A stretch of 64,000 nt of DNA from Anastatus disparis. Lineage: Eukaryota > Arthropoda > Insecta > Hymenoptera > Eupelmidae. Every line of letters begins with the position of its first letter. The stretch's first letter is position 1. Shown piece after piece: positions 11,840 to 23,241 of the stretch. The notes beneath the pieces are model-generated. The model did no database searches. It was not told the origin of the DNA and worked only from the letters and a program-made list of their open reading frames with translations. The position numbers were made by a program, and so were the translations under genes. Where the stretch lies: assembly GCA_017163975.1 (NCBI GenBank), contig JAFFSR010000291.1, positions 3,291,001-3,355,000 of the forward strand, in the 5' to 3' direction.

Positions 11840-12850
11840 GTGTTTTTAAAAATACATATATTCAAAGAATTCGCCATGGCCATATTCCAGCTACAATAAA
11901 GTTTTGATTCATACATCATTTTAGCACACTTACCCTCGACAACTTGTTAAAAACTGACTGAATTTGCAGCAAACAAGGCTTATAATTTGCCGCTTTTCTG
12001 CTTCTAAAAGTGCTTACATTTAAAGAATTTGCCGCGGCCATATTTCGGCTATGATACAGTTTTCTTTGAGACATCGTTTTAGCTCATTTACCCTCGATAA
12101 CTCGTCCAAAACTTATAGAATTCGAAGCAAACAAGGCTTATAATTTGCCGCTTTCCTGCTTCTAAAAATGCTTACATTTAAAGAATCTGCCGCGGCCATA
12201 TTTCAGCTAAAATACAATTTTTTAGTAGACACTGTATTAGTACCATTCCCCATAATAACTCATAACGAACTTATGGGTTTCCAATGAAAATGGACCTTTG
12301 ATTCGTCGATTTCCGGACATGAAAAAGCACATATTCAAAGAATTAGCCGAGGAAATATGTCTAGTCAAATACAGAATTTGTTAGACATCATATCAGTATA
12401 TAAAGTTCTAGAAATTCATTCAGTACTTGTTATATTTCAACAGAACTAGGCTTATAATTTGCCTTTCTTTTACCTTTAGAAATAAATATATTTAAAGAAT
12501 TTGCCGCGACCATATTTCGGCTATAATACAGTTTTCTTTGAAACATCGTTTTAGCACATTTACCCTCGATAACTCGTCAATAACTGATTGAATTCGAAGC
12601 AAACAAGGCTTATAATTTGCCGCTTTCTGCTTTTAAAAAGGCGTACATTTAAAGAATTTGCCCCGGCCATTTTTTAGCTAAAATACATTTTTTCAGTGGA
12701 CATTATATTAGTACCAATACCCATAATTACTCCTAAGGAACTTAGGGGTTTCCAATGGAAATGAACCTTCAATTAGCCGATTTCTAGACATCAAAAAGCA
12801 CATATTTAAAGAATTAGCCGCGGCAATATTTCTAGTAATATACAGTTTTT
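11840..12850. repeat. 157-bp tandem monomers, right arm
   Basis: Inverted counterpart of the left array, with AATTTGCCGCGGCCATATTT-like phrases at about 157-bp spacing. The outer monomers match the left arm in order; the innermost ones differ in type, so the two arrays have not stayed fully identical. Confidence 0.8.
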
Positions 12851-13716
12851 TGTTATACATTATTTCAATACACAAAACCTTGAGATGTTGTCAAATACTT
12901 GTTACATTCTAACGTATCTAGACTAATATTTAAATAAATGATTTTTTTATGTATTTATTCTATTTCAATCTTAATTTTTTTTGATTATGTTTTCGTTCAA
13001 TTTTATCGAATTTATTAACAAATACACAACATGTAATATTTTGCTTTATTAAGTAATTGTTTTCATAGGAGTATCATAAATTTTATTATTTGATGTTTAT
13101 TATTTATCAAAATTTTCTATTAGAAAATTCTATTTTTCTTAAAATTGCATATTGTGAAGTAATTCGAGCATTTTTCAAAAAGTTTTATAGGTCATTATTA
13201 TGCTTTAATGATTGATTTAAAGATAAAAATTATTTACGTAACTAAAAATAATTTTAAAAAATTTTCTAATTTTTTGCTAATTTTTAATAATTTTTTCTTA
13301 AGAATGAAGCGTTATTTATAAAAAAATCTGAGTTTGTTTAACGTTTTAAATAGTTAAAAGAATACGAAAATATTTTTGTTAAATTTTTTTTTCAAGTTTT
13401 TAATTTTTTCAAATTATTTGTTTATAACAAATTACCTAAATCGCAATGTTTCGAATTTATGAAATCATATTTCTGCAGCGGCAAATACGCGGCAAATTAT
13501 AAGCTCAATTACAAGTATTTACGGCGATGCCTTCATACTTTTATAGAGGGTGTCCTGCTAGCTTGATGTCAACCTAGCAGTACTACCAGTTGAAACGGGA
13601 AGGAAAGTCGCGGCAAATTTTTTGAAGTTGCGGATAATTGTCGGCAAATAGGCGGCAAATTATAGGCTTGGTCCCATCTTGATAGGGCAAAGTTGTCCTG
13701 CCAACTTGACAGACGT

Positions 13717-13725
13717 CTTTAAGTC
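13717..13725. repeat. Right 9-bp target-site duplication
   Basis: CTTTAAGTC, matching CTTCAAGTC at 7933-7941 with one difference. Confidence 0.65.
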
Positions 13726-14664
13726 GAAGATAGGAATTTAGGTCTCCTCTTGAAAAATCAATAAAAAATAAGAGCAGTCATATCAAGGATAAACAGCGTT
13801 GCACCTGATTTCAAGCTGCAAAATACTAATAGAATACATACAAAAGAAAGGCTATAGCAGAATAAGCATAGTGAAATCGCCCCCTCCTAAATGGCGTATC
13901 TGATATGGATCACTCGAAAGATCATCAAAAAATATTAAGAAAGCCAAAATTATAGACCCCTAAACCCCATGTACGAGTAATAAAGCTAAAAAACGTGATT
14001 TTTCGATTTTATTTCTTTACAGCTAGTCTTTGCATTCCAGAGGCTTGTAAAAAATCATGAAAGTAAGTTTATCCATTCCAAATATTTACAATTTTTTACG
14101 AAATTCATAACCTCAAAATTGGTTCTGAAAAACATCATTAAAATTTTTAATCAGTGTTTTTACATCCCAGGTTTCAAGGCACTAAACTCAATATAGGTAT
14201 TTTTTCCTGCTCTTCACGATACCGCCCTTAGTTTAAAAAAAAAAATGGTGGCACACCCAATTTTTGGCGAAAAATCGTTTCTTTTGGCTTTTTCACGGGG
14301 TTGTAAGCATTAATAATGGAATAAAGTACTATATTATGAATCTAAATAACACTTTTTCTATATATTTCTACTTTCTGTTGAGTTCTGAAATCAGATTGAA
14401 GATATTTTCAGCTAAACACGCTATCCTACGCTCAGAAATGGATTTTTATGGGGTTATTTAAAGATTTTGTTGTGTGATTTGGCATCTGAGAGATTTGGAA
14501 AGACATATTTTGATAATCTATACATGTTCTTCACAACTGTATACTCAGATTTCCAATATTTTAATCCATAAACCATGAAAATTTACCGAAATCTAATTTT
14601 TTTGAGGTTTTATAATAATTTTATTTCATTATATTCCATTTAAATAGCTTAGAAGAGGTTAGAA

Positions 14665-14792
14665 GGTCGGTAGGCCGTTTTCGTGATGCTAAAAAAAGCG
14701 TTAGTTATACCCCTCATAAGGCAGGCGGCGCTTTCTCATAGGAGGTGTAACTAACCCTTTTTCTGAGCATCACGAAAATGGCCGATCCAACC
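14665..14792. repeat. Imperfect palindrome inside the left E1 arm
   Basis: GGTCGGTAGGCCGTTTTCGTGATGCT pairs with the inverted AGCATCACGAAAATGGCC... at the far side. Inside it GTTAGTTATACCCC pairs with GGTGTAACTAAC. The same structure occurs in the right arm at 23113-23241. Confidence 0.75.
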
Positions 14793-15333
14793 TGCTATAG
14801 CTAAAGATAACTATTTTCTATATTCTCTGCTTGTATTACATTTTAAGCCATAATTTTAAAATAGATCACTTTTTCATACAAGTGGTATTTGATGTTTCAA
14901 TAAATTCCACAATCTCCGGACTCGTTTAATAGAGTTGGAAAAAAATAATTAAACAAGCATAACTTAACTTAGAAAATATTAATTTAATTCTTGATTCAAT
15001 TAATGAGGTATGGAGAAATGTCGCTGAAATAAGTTGTCGAAAAAGCAAAGTTGATAAAATGATGTCCATATAAAATAGAGTTAAAGCAATATCGAGAGAA
15101 AATAAGTTAGCCAAACTAGCTTCTGTATGAGTACATAATTCTGTATAATTATTCATTTTTTTACTTTAAATATATAATATTTCATAATGAATGATTCATA
15201 TTCTTTATATACCTTTTCTACCCATGCGCCACCTATTAACACGTCATGTAAGTATTACCCAGTTTGGATACAGCTGAGATTATGAACAACCTTTCTTTCT
15301 TACGCCGTCCTTAAAAATGACGTGACTTCCTTA

Positions 15334-15498
15334 GGGTCGAATTCATAAACATTCTTTGAGTATGAGCTATTACTTGAATTTTTAAAGTTGAGAGCTTTAC
15401 AGATTCCAGATTTCAAAACAAGTATATATACTTAAAAATCGTAACTTAATAAACTCAAGTTACGACTGATACTGAAGTGACACTTGTAAATTCGGACC
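15334..15498. mobile_element. Small fold-back with GGGTCGAATTCATAA end
   Basis: The left end GGGTCGAATTCATAA pairs imperfectly with the inverted right end GGTCCGAATTTACAA. TA lies directly outside both ends. It is more diverged than the similar element at 15724-15901. Confidence 0.5.
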
Positions 15499-15723
15499 TA
15501 AGCTAGCTTTGACCCGTATTTTTTGCATTAGTGAGTAACTGTTTTAGGTTCGAATTGATGGGCCCAACTCAAATAACACTTGTTAGGGCCTTTGCAGGAT
15601 AAAAGAATAACGCGAGAAAATAGGAGTAAAAGGGAATAAGGTGGACATAAGGGTACTTATACTTCAGTTATTCCTCTTATACTTGTTAGGTCCATGGACA
15701 TAGACAGCCTTTAAAGGCCCTGA

Positions 15724-15901
15724 GGCTCGAATTCATAGTCGACACTCAACACTCAGCACTCAGATCTCAAAGTTTTATTGTTCTGTGTTCCCTATAAAGC
15801 ATGTCTACGTTAATAGGGAACACGGAACAATGAAACTTTGCAGAGATCTGAGGGTTGAGATCCAAGTACTGAGTGTTGAGTGTCGACTATAAATTCGAGC
15901 C
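15724..15901. mobile_element. 178-bp fold-back with GGCTCGAATTCATA ends
   Basis: The left half starts GGCTCGAATTCATAGTCGAC and is mirrored by a right half ending GTCGACTATAAATTCGAGCC. The halves pair over about 75 bp around a short loop. The terminal motif is shared with 48567-48787 in E2. Confidence 0.8.
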
Positions 15902-16632
15902 TTACTCATACCTCATCCTGTCTTTATCTGTCTCATGATAAGAAAAAAAATACAGATTTAACCATTACTTAAATAATGTTTTTAAATTCGAATCTTAAAA
16001 CAGAAAACTATTAAATTATAATTCAAAATAAATCATTTTGTTTTGATTGTTGTTCATTCAAAGATCTGATTTGACTTTATATACATTGTTGAAGCTTTTG
16101 ATAAACATCAATAAAATTACTATAAAACAGAGAAAAAAAATATTTGTTGGTTGTATATATTTCAAACTAACGAATATTTTTGGTTATAATATATGTGGTG
16201 ACAAAATTATTTTTATTCTACTCAAGATTATTTTGGTTATATTACATTGAAAAACATCTTTCATGTATACTCAATAATTAATACACATTACTTGTTTCGG
16301 AGTTCACATAGTTATTTTTTTTACGATAATTGTCGTACTAATAACTTAATAATATTTCAAAAGTAAGAAAATATAAAAGTTTGAATTGAAATTGTAATTG
16401 TAGAAGGTTAATAAATAATACTTGTTTATAAGTACATATAAAGAAATATTAATTTAATGTACTCAAATATATTTTAGAATTAGGTCATTTTAATTGTTCT
16501 TAAAAATTGCACAAATAAAATTATAAATTATTTTGGTATAAGAATATGTTTTTTATGTTTGTTATATTGAAAAATTGTTTGTATATAATTTTCTTTTCAT
16601 CAATGTTTGATTGATTAATTCCGTTACTTTTT
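15902..16632. other. E1 5' region, AT-rich, no gene
   Basis: Very AT-rich. No coding frame is supported; a 67-codon frame at 16047-16250 looks accidental. Confidence 0.4.
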
Positions 16633-17175
16633 TACATAAGATATTATTGTGCACAGTTTTGTGTTTTATTTATTTTATAATAATTTAATGACAATTATTA
16701 TTTATTATTTAATCATTAGTATTTATCGACAATTCTTATTTATTATGTTGTACATAAGATATTATTGTGCACAGTTTTGTGTTTTACTTATTTTATAATA
16801 ATCTAATGACAATTATTATTTATTATTTAAACTTAGTATTTATCGACAATTCTTATTTATTATTTTGTACATAAGATATTATTGTGCACAGTTTTGTGTT
16901 TTATTTATTTTATAATAATTTAATGACAATTATTATTTATTATTTAAACATTAGTATTTATCGACAATTCTTATTTATTATTTTGTACATAAAATATTAT
17001 TGTGGATTAACAGTTTTGTGTTTTATTTATTTTATAATAATTTAATGACAATTATTATTTATTATTTAAACATTAGTATTTATCGACAATTCTTATTTAT
17101 TATTTTGTACATAAGATATTATTGTCGATTAACAGTGTTGTGTTTCATTTATTTTATAAACATTTAATGTTGATT
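16633..17175. repeat. 117-bp tandem array, about 4.6 units
   Basis: TACATAA(G/A)ATATTATTGTG starts units at 16633, 16751, 16868, 16986 and 17108. Each unit contains TGTGTTTTA(T/C)TTATTTTATA and TTTATCGACAATTCTTATTT. It lies about 300 bp upstream of the E1 transposase, possibly within its 5' intron or promoter region. Confidence 0.85.
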
Positions 17176-17448
17176 ATTATTCAAACATATTAAAATAGTT
17201 GCATTAAGTTGAAAGTCAAAGCACAAATGGAATACAGTTTTCTTTTCAATTTTATGTAAAATGTAATTTCAATGTATATTTCATTACAGAATTAAATTGT
17301 CATTGTTTCAATACAATGAACTTGATCATTGATCAGACTTTATTTTTATTGTTGGAGTTTATGATATATATTAATGTGAGTATGATGAAACTTTTTACTA
17401 AATAGAAATATCTTTATAACCTACTGCATGTAATTTAAAAAATCATTA

Positions 17449-17460
17449 TTAATATTTCTA
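17449..17460 (+). promoter_or_regulatory. Candidate 3' splice site before the E1 transposase
   Basis: A pyrimidine-rich ATTTCTATTGCAG-type tract ends a few bases before the ATG at 17472. E2 has a comparable ...TTTAACAG just upstream of its ATG, suggesting a conserved 5' intron. This is inference from sequence shape only. Confidence 0.4.
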
Positions 17461-19030
17461 TTGCAGAAAACATGGCATCTTCTAATGAAAATGATGTCAC
17501 AAGTACAAGGCAGCGAGATGATAGAAAATGCGCTGTGTACTATTCATTTACGAAAAACTAGTGGTCAAAAGAAAATTATTAGTACAGAAATCGAATTGGA
17601 ATATGCTAAGCGATTATCAAACATAGGAAATATGAACATCAATGCTGTAGTATGTAATTCATGTAGAATCCGAATGATAAAAGATATGTCACGCTCTAAC
17701 ACAATCAATCCTGGTAATACCTCAAAAAATATTCCATCTCAAGAATCATGTTCTAGTACCCTTTCTTAGCTTAGTATAAGTGAATCATCAGAGTCATTGT
17801 CGTATAAAGTAGTTGAAAAAGAAGAACCTAAAACTGTAGAATTATCTATTAAAAGGACAATTGCAACCCATAAATATTGTTTTATTTGTGGATTCCAAAA
17901 ACAAAGTAATCTTATTTTAGTGCCTTTAACTGCTCGAGTTCAAACATTCAATAGAATTAATTTATTGATACCAAAAGGTAATAGGTGCTGTCGTGACCAT
18001 TGGATTCAAAATGAAACTTCTCAAATGGCAAAACTTTTGCAACCAGGAAAAAAACTTATTTTGATTTGTGATGGAACGTACATCAGACACGAAAAAAGCT
18101 CAAACAATGAATATCAAAGGAAATCTTTTTCAGATAAAAAAAAAGTTCCTTTATTAAAACCATTTACAATTTGTACCACTAATGGCTACGTTATTGATCA
18201 GTTAGGATCATATCTTGCTAACATAAATGATGCCAGTATTTTAATGAAAATATTAGAAACAGAAAAAGAAGTTTTAACTAAATTGCTTCAAAAAGGTGAT
18301 ATTTTCGTACACTGAGAAAAAAATTTAGTTGAGTCAATGAAATAAATTTAGTTATTAAATATTTTGTTGATAAAAATTAATTTTGATTGAAGTAATATGC
18401 AAGGTTATTAAATCACTGAAATATTTAGTTGGGATAAAAAAAATTAATACCTAAGTTAAAAAAAAATAAATATTTTTTTAAAATAAAGAAAAATTTATTG
18501 TTTTGGTTAAATTATTCGATTGATTTAATCAAATCAATTTCATTAAGGCAGCTGATAAAATTTTATAAAATATTTATTTGTAACAATAGAATATGTTTAT
18601 AAATTATCTATATATTTTGTTACAGTAATTAAATATTTATTTTAGTAAATCGTTTGTAAAATTAACAAAATCTTTAATAACAATAAAAAAATATTGATCA
18701 ATCATCAATATAATATTTGCTTGAATTAACCGTCATCTGATTAAGTTAAAGAAGCTTATATTGTAAATAATTGCTTCACTAAGTTAATAACATTGTCATT
18801 TAATTAATAATATATGTGATTGTATAAAAAAAATATTTTGTTGTATATAACACATAAAATTTGATCAGCATTTCAATAAAAATTACAATTAATTTAAAGA
18901 AATAGGTTCCTTAAAATCAACAAATCCAATTTCAATGAATTTGCAAAAAGAAAACCAATAAATTATTTTTTTAAAGTCAAGAAAGGTGCAACGTAAAATC
19001 AGATATTAAATTTTTTTTTAAAGATATATT

Positions 19031-19680
19031 TATTAAACCGAATATATTTATTCTATTATTTCTATCAAGTTGTTATTGAAACAAGAATATATTTCACTGA
19101 TTTAATTATATTTTATATTAACACTTCCATTAAATTACTTTAATGTACAATAATATATTTGATTATCTTAATGAAATATTTATTCAACCAAATATATTTA
19201 TTTTATTATTTCTATCAAATTGTTATTGAATCAAGAATATATTTCACTGATTTAATTATATTTTATATTAACACTTCCATTAAATTACTTTAATTTTTAA
19301 TAATATATTTGATTATCTTAAAGAAATATTTATTAAACCAAATATATTTATTTTATTATTTCTATCAAGTAGTTATTGAAACAAGAATAAATTTCACTAA
19401 TTTAATTAAATATTATATTAACACTTCCATTGAATTACTTTAATGTTTAATAATATATTTGATTATCTTAATGAAATATTTATTAAACCAAATATATTTA
19501 TTTTATTATTTCTATCAAGTAGTTATTGAAACAAGAATATATTTCACTGATTTAATTATATTTTATATTAACACTTCCATTAAATTACTTTAATGTTTAA
19601 TAATATATTTGATTATCTTAATGAAATGTTTATTAAACCAAATATATTTATTTTATTATTACTCTAACGTATTTATTCTA
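19031..19680. repeat. 150-bp tandem array
   Basis: TATTAAACC(A/G)AATATATTTA (one copy TATTCAACC) begins units at 19031, 19181, 19331, 19481 and 19631, an exact 150-bp period with few substitutions. Units include ATTTCTATCAAGT and TTAACACTTCCATT. Confidence 0.92.
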
Positions 19681-21090
19681 TTATTTTTATCAAATTTTGA
19701 TTAAAAGAAAAATATATTACATTGATTCAATTAATTATTATATCACCTCTATTAAATTACTTTACTGTTCAATAATATATTTAATTATATTAATGAAATA
19801 TTTAATAATTTCAAGATTATTGTTTTATTCTTTCAATAAATTTTGAATAGTAACAAAAAGATATTTCATTGTTTCAATTAAATATTGTATGACTTATATT
19901 AAATTATTTCACTGGTCAATGAAATACCTAATCATTTTAATTCAATATTTAGTTGCTTTGATGAATGCGTTTTTTCTCTTTATGAAATATATGATTGATT
20001 CTATGAAATATCTCATTGTCTTTTAATCAAATAATTTCATTGCTATATTATAATTAATTGGATGCATTAAATTAATTAAATTTTTAATTGATTCAAATAT
20101 TTGATTTATTTTGTTCTATAAAATTATTTTATTACTTTTATTATTTAATTATATTACGTCTATGAAATCGGTGATTAATTGAATTAATTATTATTTTTAA
20201 CAATTAAATATTTTATTATTTATGTTCCAATTAAATATTTTGTTGTATTAATTAATTTCTTTATCAGATCGATTAAATAATTATTTGATTATCTTAATGA
20301 AATATTTATTAAAACAATCAATTATTATTTAATAACATATTTACTAAATCGAATGAAATATAATGTCAAAATTAATATTTAATATTATTGAAAAATATTT
20401 TTTTGTATAAGTTATCATCCTTTATACTCAAACAAACTCATGTTTTAAATACGTGTCTTGCTAAGTGAATAACTTAGCAAAATATGTACTAAAGTTAATA
20501 AAAATTACAGAGAAATCTGATTAAATACTTGTCAAAATCAAGTAAATCCACTATTTGATTCAACTACATAATTTATTTCATTCAAATAACACATATTTGA
20601 ACTAAAAGAAACATTTATTGTTTTAACAAAATCATTTAGTTCGATGGTTTGATGATACAACCGCTTGGTGGCGTCGTTAATTTTCGATCTCGCAAGCGGT
20701 AAGAGGGCTTCTAAGTTGATATATAAGGAAGTTAAAAATCCAAGATAATAAGTAAATTGTAATGCGAACGAAATTTATGTTAGATTTACTGCGCGTGCGA
20801 TCACTGTATAAAGCATACTAATGTTAGTATGTTAATAATTGTTATTCTTTACCATATAAATAAATGTAATTATATTCACCTGTCCTTTAATGAGAGTCCA
20901 TCAGTTCATTGATGTTAATAAATAAATATAAATCACTGAAAGCAAATACTGTTGATTAAAGACAGTATTTGTTCGATTAAAATATCTATAAATCGAATTA
21001 ATTAAATATTTCTTTACTTTGAAGAAATATTTTATTTGTGAAACCGAATAATCTATCAATGTCTTTATATTAATAAAATTTTTTGTTAAG

Positions 21091-21720
21091 ACAATGAATT
21101 AATTTTATTAAATCAATTTTTGCAATATTCAATAAATTAAACTTTCATTTGAAAATATAAAATATTGAACTAATTTAATTTCAATATAGCATTATTATGA
21201 TGAAATAATTAATTAGAAAAACAAATGGACATTTTAATTGATAATTTTTTTTGTTAAAACAATGAATTAATTTTATTGAATCAATCTTCGCGACATTTAA
21301 TAACTCAAATATTTAATTGAAAATACAAAATATTATTTGATTTAATTTCAATATGTATATTAATGTAATGAAATAATCAATTAGAAAAACAAATGGGCAT
21401 TTTAATTGATAAAATTTTTTATAAAAACAATGAATTAATTTTATTGAATCAATCTTCGTGACATTTAGTAAATCAAATATTTATTTGAAAATACAAAATA
21501 TTATTTGATTCAGTCACTATATGCATATTGATGTAATGAAATAAGCAATTACAAAAACAAATATGCATTTGAATTAATAACAAATTTTTTTAAAACAATA
21601 AATTAATTTTATTCAACCAATATTTGTGATGTTTAGTAGAATCAAATATTTATTTTAAAAAATGAAATATTCATTTGACTCAATTAAAATATTTGTATTA
21701 ATGTAACAAAATATTTTATG
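21091..21720. repeat. 168-bp tandem array
   Basis: ACAATGAATTAATTTTATT (last copy ACAATAAATT) starts units at 21091, 21259, 21427 and 21595, an exact 168-bp period. Units end in sequence resembling GAAAAACAAATGGGCATTTT. Confidence 0.92.
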
Positions 21721-21897
21721 TGCTGCCCGCACCTAAGGGATTTCATTGATTCAATTAAGCCTTACTTAATCCAACTAAATTTTTTTCTCAGTGCAGCAAT
21801 TATTTATTACCTTTCTCACGGAAGATACTTATCAAAAATTATAAAACCAGCTGAAATTCTTTCTATGTTTCTTAACGGCGTGTCGGAGCTGCAGTAA

Positions 21898-22195
21898 TCG
21901 AGTTTTGCTTTTTTTATTTTATCAATATCTTTTTAAATTCTTAAATTAAACAAATATAATGACTTGTCCGCACTAAAGCTATATTTATACAATAATTTTT
22001 GTTAAAATAAAAAATCATTTGGACTTGTTATTTTTTTATGAGTTTGGATTGGAAATTAGATATCAAACTCGACAAACCTAACCTTAAAATATGACATATT
22101 GAAAGTTTTTATTATAACTTTATATGTATAATATTTTGGTGGATTTCTTGAGTTGTCCGCATCAGAGTTTAATCTTACAAATTTTTTCTTTGTAG
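21898..22195. other. Non-coding, possible intron
   Basis: AT-rich. It ends in a good 3' splice-site shape (TTTTTTCTTTGTAG at 22182-22195). Confidence 0.35.
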
Positions 22196-22331
22196 CAAAG
22201 AAACTCGATTAAACGCATTGTTTATTCATAAGTTAAGATTGGAAATATTATTAGAAGGCGGACAGCTTCGTCATGCTCTCAAAGATAAAATAAAAGTTTG
22301 CATAAATGAAGACAGTGATGAAAATGAATAA
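22196..22331 (+). CDS. Possible terminal exon, unknown protein
   Basis: After a strong acceptor-like tract a 44-codon frame runs to a TAA at 22329-22331. The tail is basic then acidic (LLEGGQLRHALKDKIK ... EDSDENE). The stop codon overlaps an AATAAA poly(A)-type hexamer at 22327-22332. It could be a last exon of a gene carried by E1, but no homology is recognised and the upstream exon is not identified. It may also be chance. Confidence 0.25.
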
Positions 22332-23112
22332 AATTGCGTTAATTCTGGGAATAACTATTATTTTTTGTGAATATTTACTTCATGAACAATCTTCAATATT
22401 TATAATTATTTTTAATAAAGTGAAAAATAATATTTTATTTTAAAGATTTTCATTTGACTTTCACATTTTAGTATTATAATAAAAATTTCATAAATGATTA
22501 TTTGAAGCGTCTCAGAACATACGTGGCTAAATCACAACCAACGCATTTAGAGAAAAATGCAAAAACCCTTTATCTTTTTAATGATTCTAAATCGCTTATT
22601 AACCAATATACTATTGAATTCACCGATAAAATATAAGATTTTTGCACATGTTTCGAAAACTCTAAATTGAATTTTTAAAGAGAAAAATAATTTTTTATTA
22701 TTTAATTATTTAAATTTCATTATATATTTAAATATTTAAAGTAAAAAAATTAATAATTATACAGAATTGTGTACTCATATAGAAACTAGTTTTGCTAACT
22801 TATTTTCTCTCGATATTGCTTTAACTCTATTTTATATGGACATAATTTTATCAACTTTGCTTTTTCGACAACTTATTTCAGCGAAATTTCTCCATACCTC
22901 ATTGATTAAATTAAGAATTAAATTAATATTTTCTAAGTTAAGCAATGCTTGTTTTATGATTTTTTTCCAACTCTATTAAACGAGTCCGGAGATTGTGGAA
23001 TTTATTGAAACATCAAATACCACTGGTATGAAAAAGTGATCTATTTTAAAATTATGGCTTAAAATGTAACACAAGCCGAGAATATAGAAAATATTTATCT
23101 TTAGCTATAGCA

Positions 23113-23241
23113 GGTTAGATCGGCCATTTTCGTGATGCTCAGAAAAAGGGTTAGTTATACCCCCTATGAGAAAGCGCCGCCTGCCTTATGAGGGGTATAA
23201 CTAACGCTTTTTTTTAGCATCACGAAAACGGCCTACCGACC
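23113..23241. repeat. Imperfect palindrome inside the right E1 arm
   Basis: Inverted counterpart of 14665-14792, with the same nested stems. Confidence 0.75.

Larger units (their letters stand above)
7942..13716. mobile_element. 5.8-kb DNA transposon with ~1.9-kb terminal inverted repeats
   Basis: The ends read ACGTCTGTCAAGTT inward from both sides and the arms (about 7942-9800 and 11840-13716) pair over nearly their whole length. Flanking 9-bp duplications define the insertion. Long TIRs with a 9-bp duplication resemble Mutator-like elements, but I could not identify a transposase, so the superfamily is an inference. Each arm has an outer unique part, then seven tandem 157-bp monomers. The GCGGCAAATT/AATTTGCCGC motif recurs near the termini and in most monomers. 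The centre has no long open frame and holds secondary insertions, so the copy is non-autonomous. Confidence 0.8.
18310..21793. mobile_element. 3.5-kb element with CACTGAGAAAAAAATTTAGTTG ends
   Basis: A perfect 22-bp terminal inverted repeat bounds the segment. The interior has no gene. Its left part is a 150-bp tandem array and its right part a 168-bp array. A less AT-rich core of about 200 bp at 20640-20830 (with CCGCTTGGTGGCG and CGCAAGCGG) separates them. No target duplication is seen, and the host transposase has lost the segment between the two breakpoints, so the insertion was accompanied or followed by a deletion. The superfamily is unknown. Confidence 0.82.
17472..21897 (+). pseudogene. 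E1 DDE_Tnp_4 transposase with SWIM remnant, disrupted
   Basis: From the ATG at 17472 a short frame (MASSNENDV...) ends at a TAG near 17559 and the protein resumes in another frame, with a further in-frame TAG at 17767. Visible landmarks are CNSC, a CFIC pair matching E2, and LILICDGTY with the first catalytic Asp at 18070-18072, then SSNNEYQRKS, KPFTICTTNGY and LLQKGDIFV. Compared with the E2 copy about 170 residues before the first Asp are missing. At 18310, just before the expected second Asp, a CACTGAG element begins. Coding homology resumes after it at 21793 with AAIIYYLSHGRYLSKI, matching the part of E2 just after its SWIM finger, and stops at 21897. The second Asp, the Glu and the SWIM cysteines are absent. 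The copy cannot be functional. Confidence 0.8.

Noticed and set aside
8828..12850. Regularly spaced repeats resembling a CRISPR array
   Set aside because: The 157-bp period, lack of unique spacers and position inside transposon TIRs rule it out; the genome is eukaryotic.
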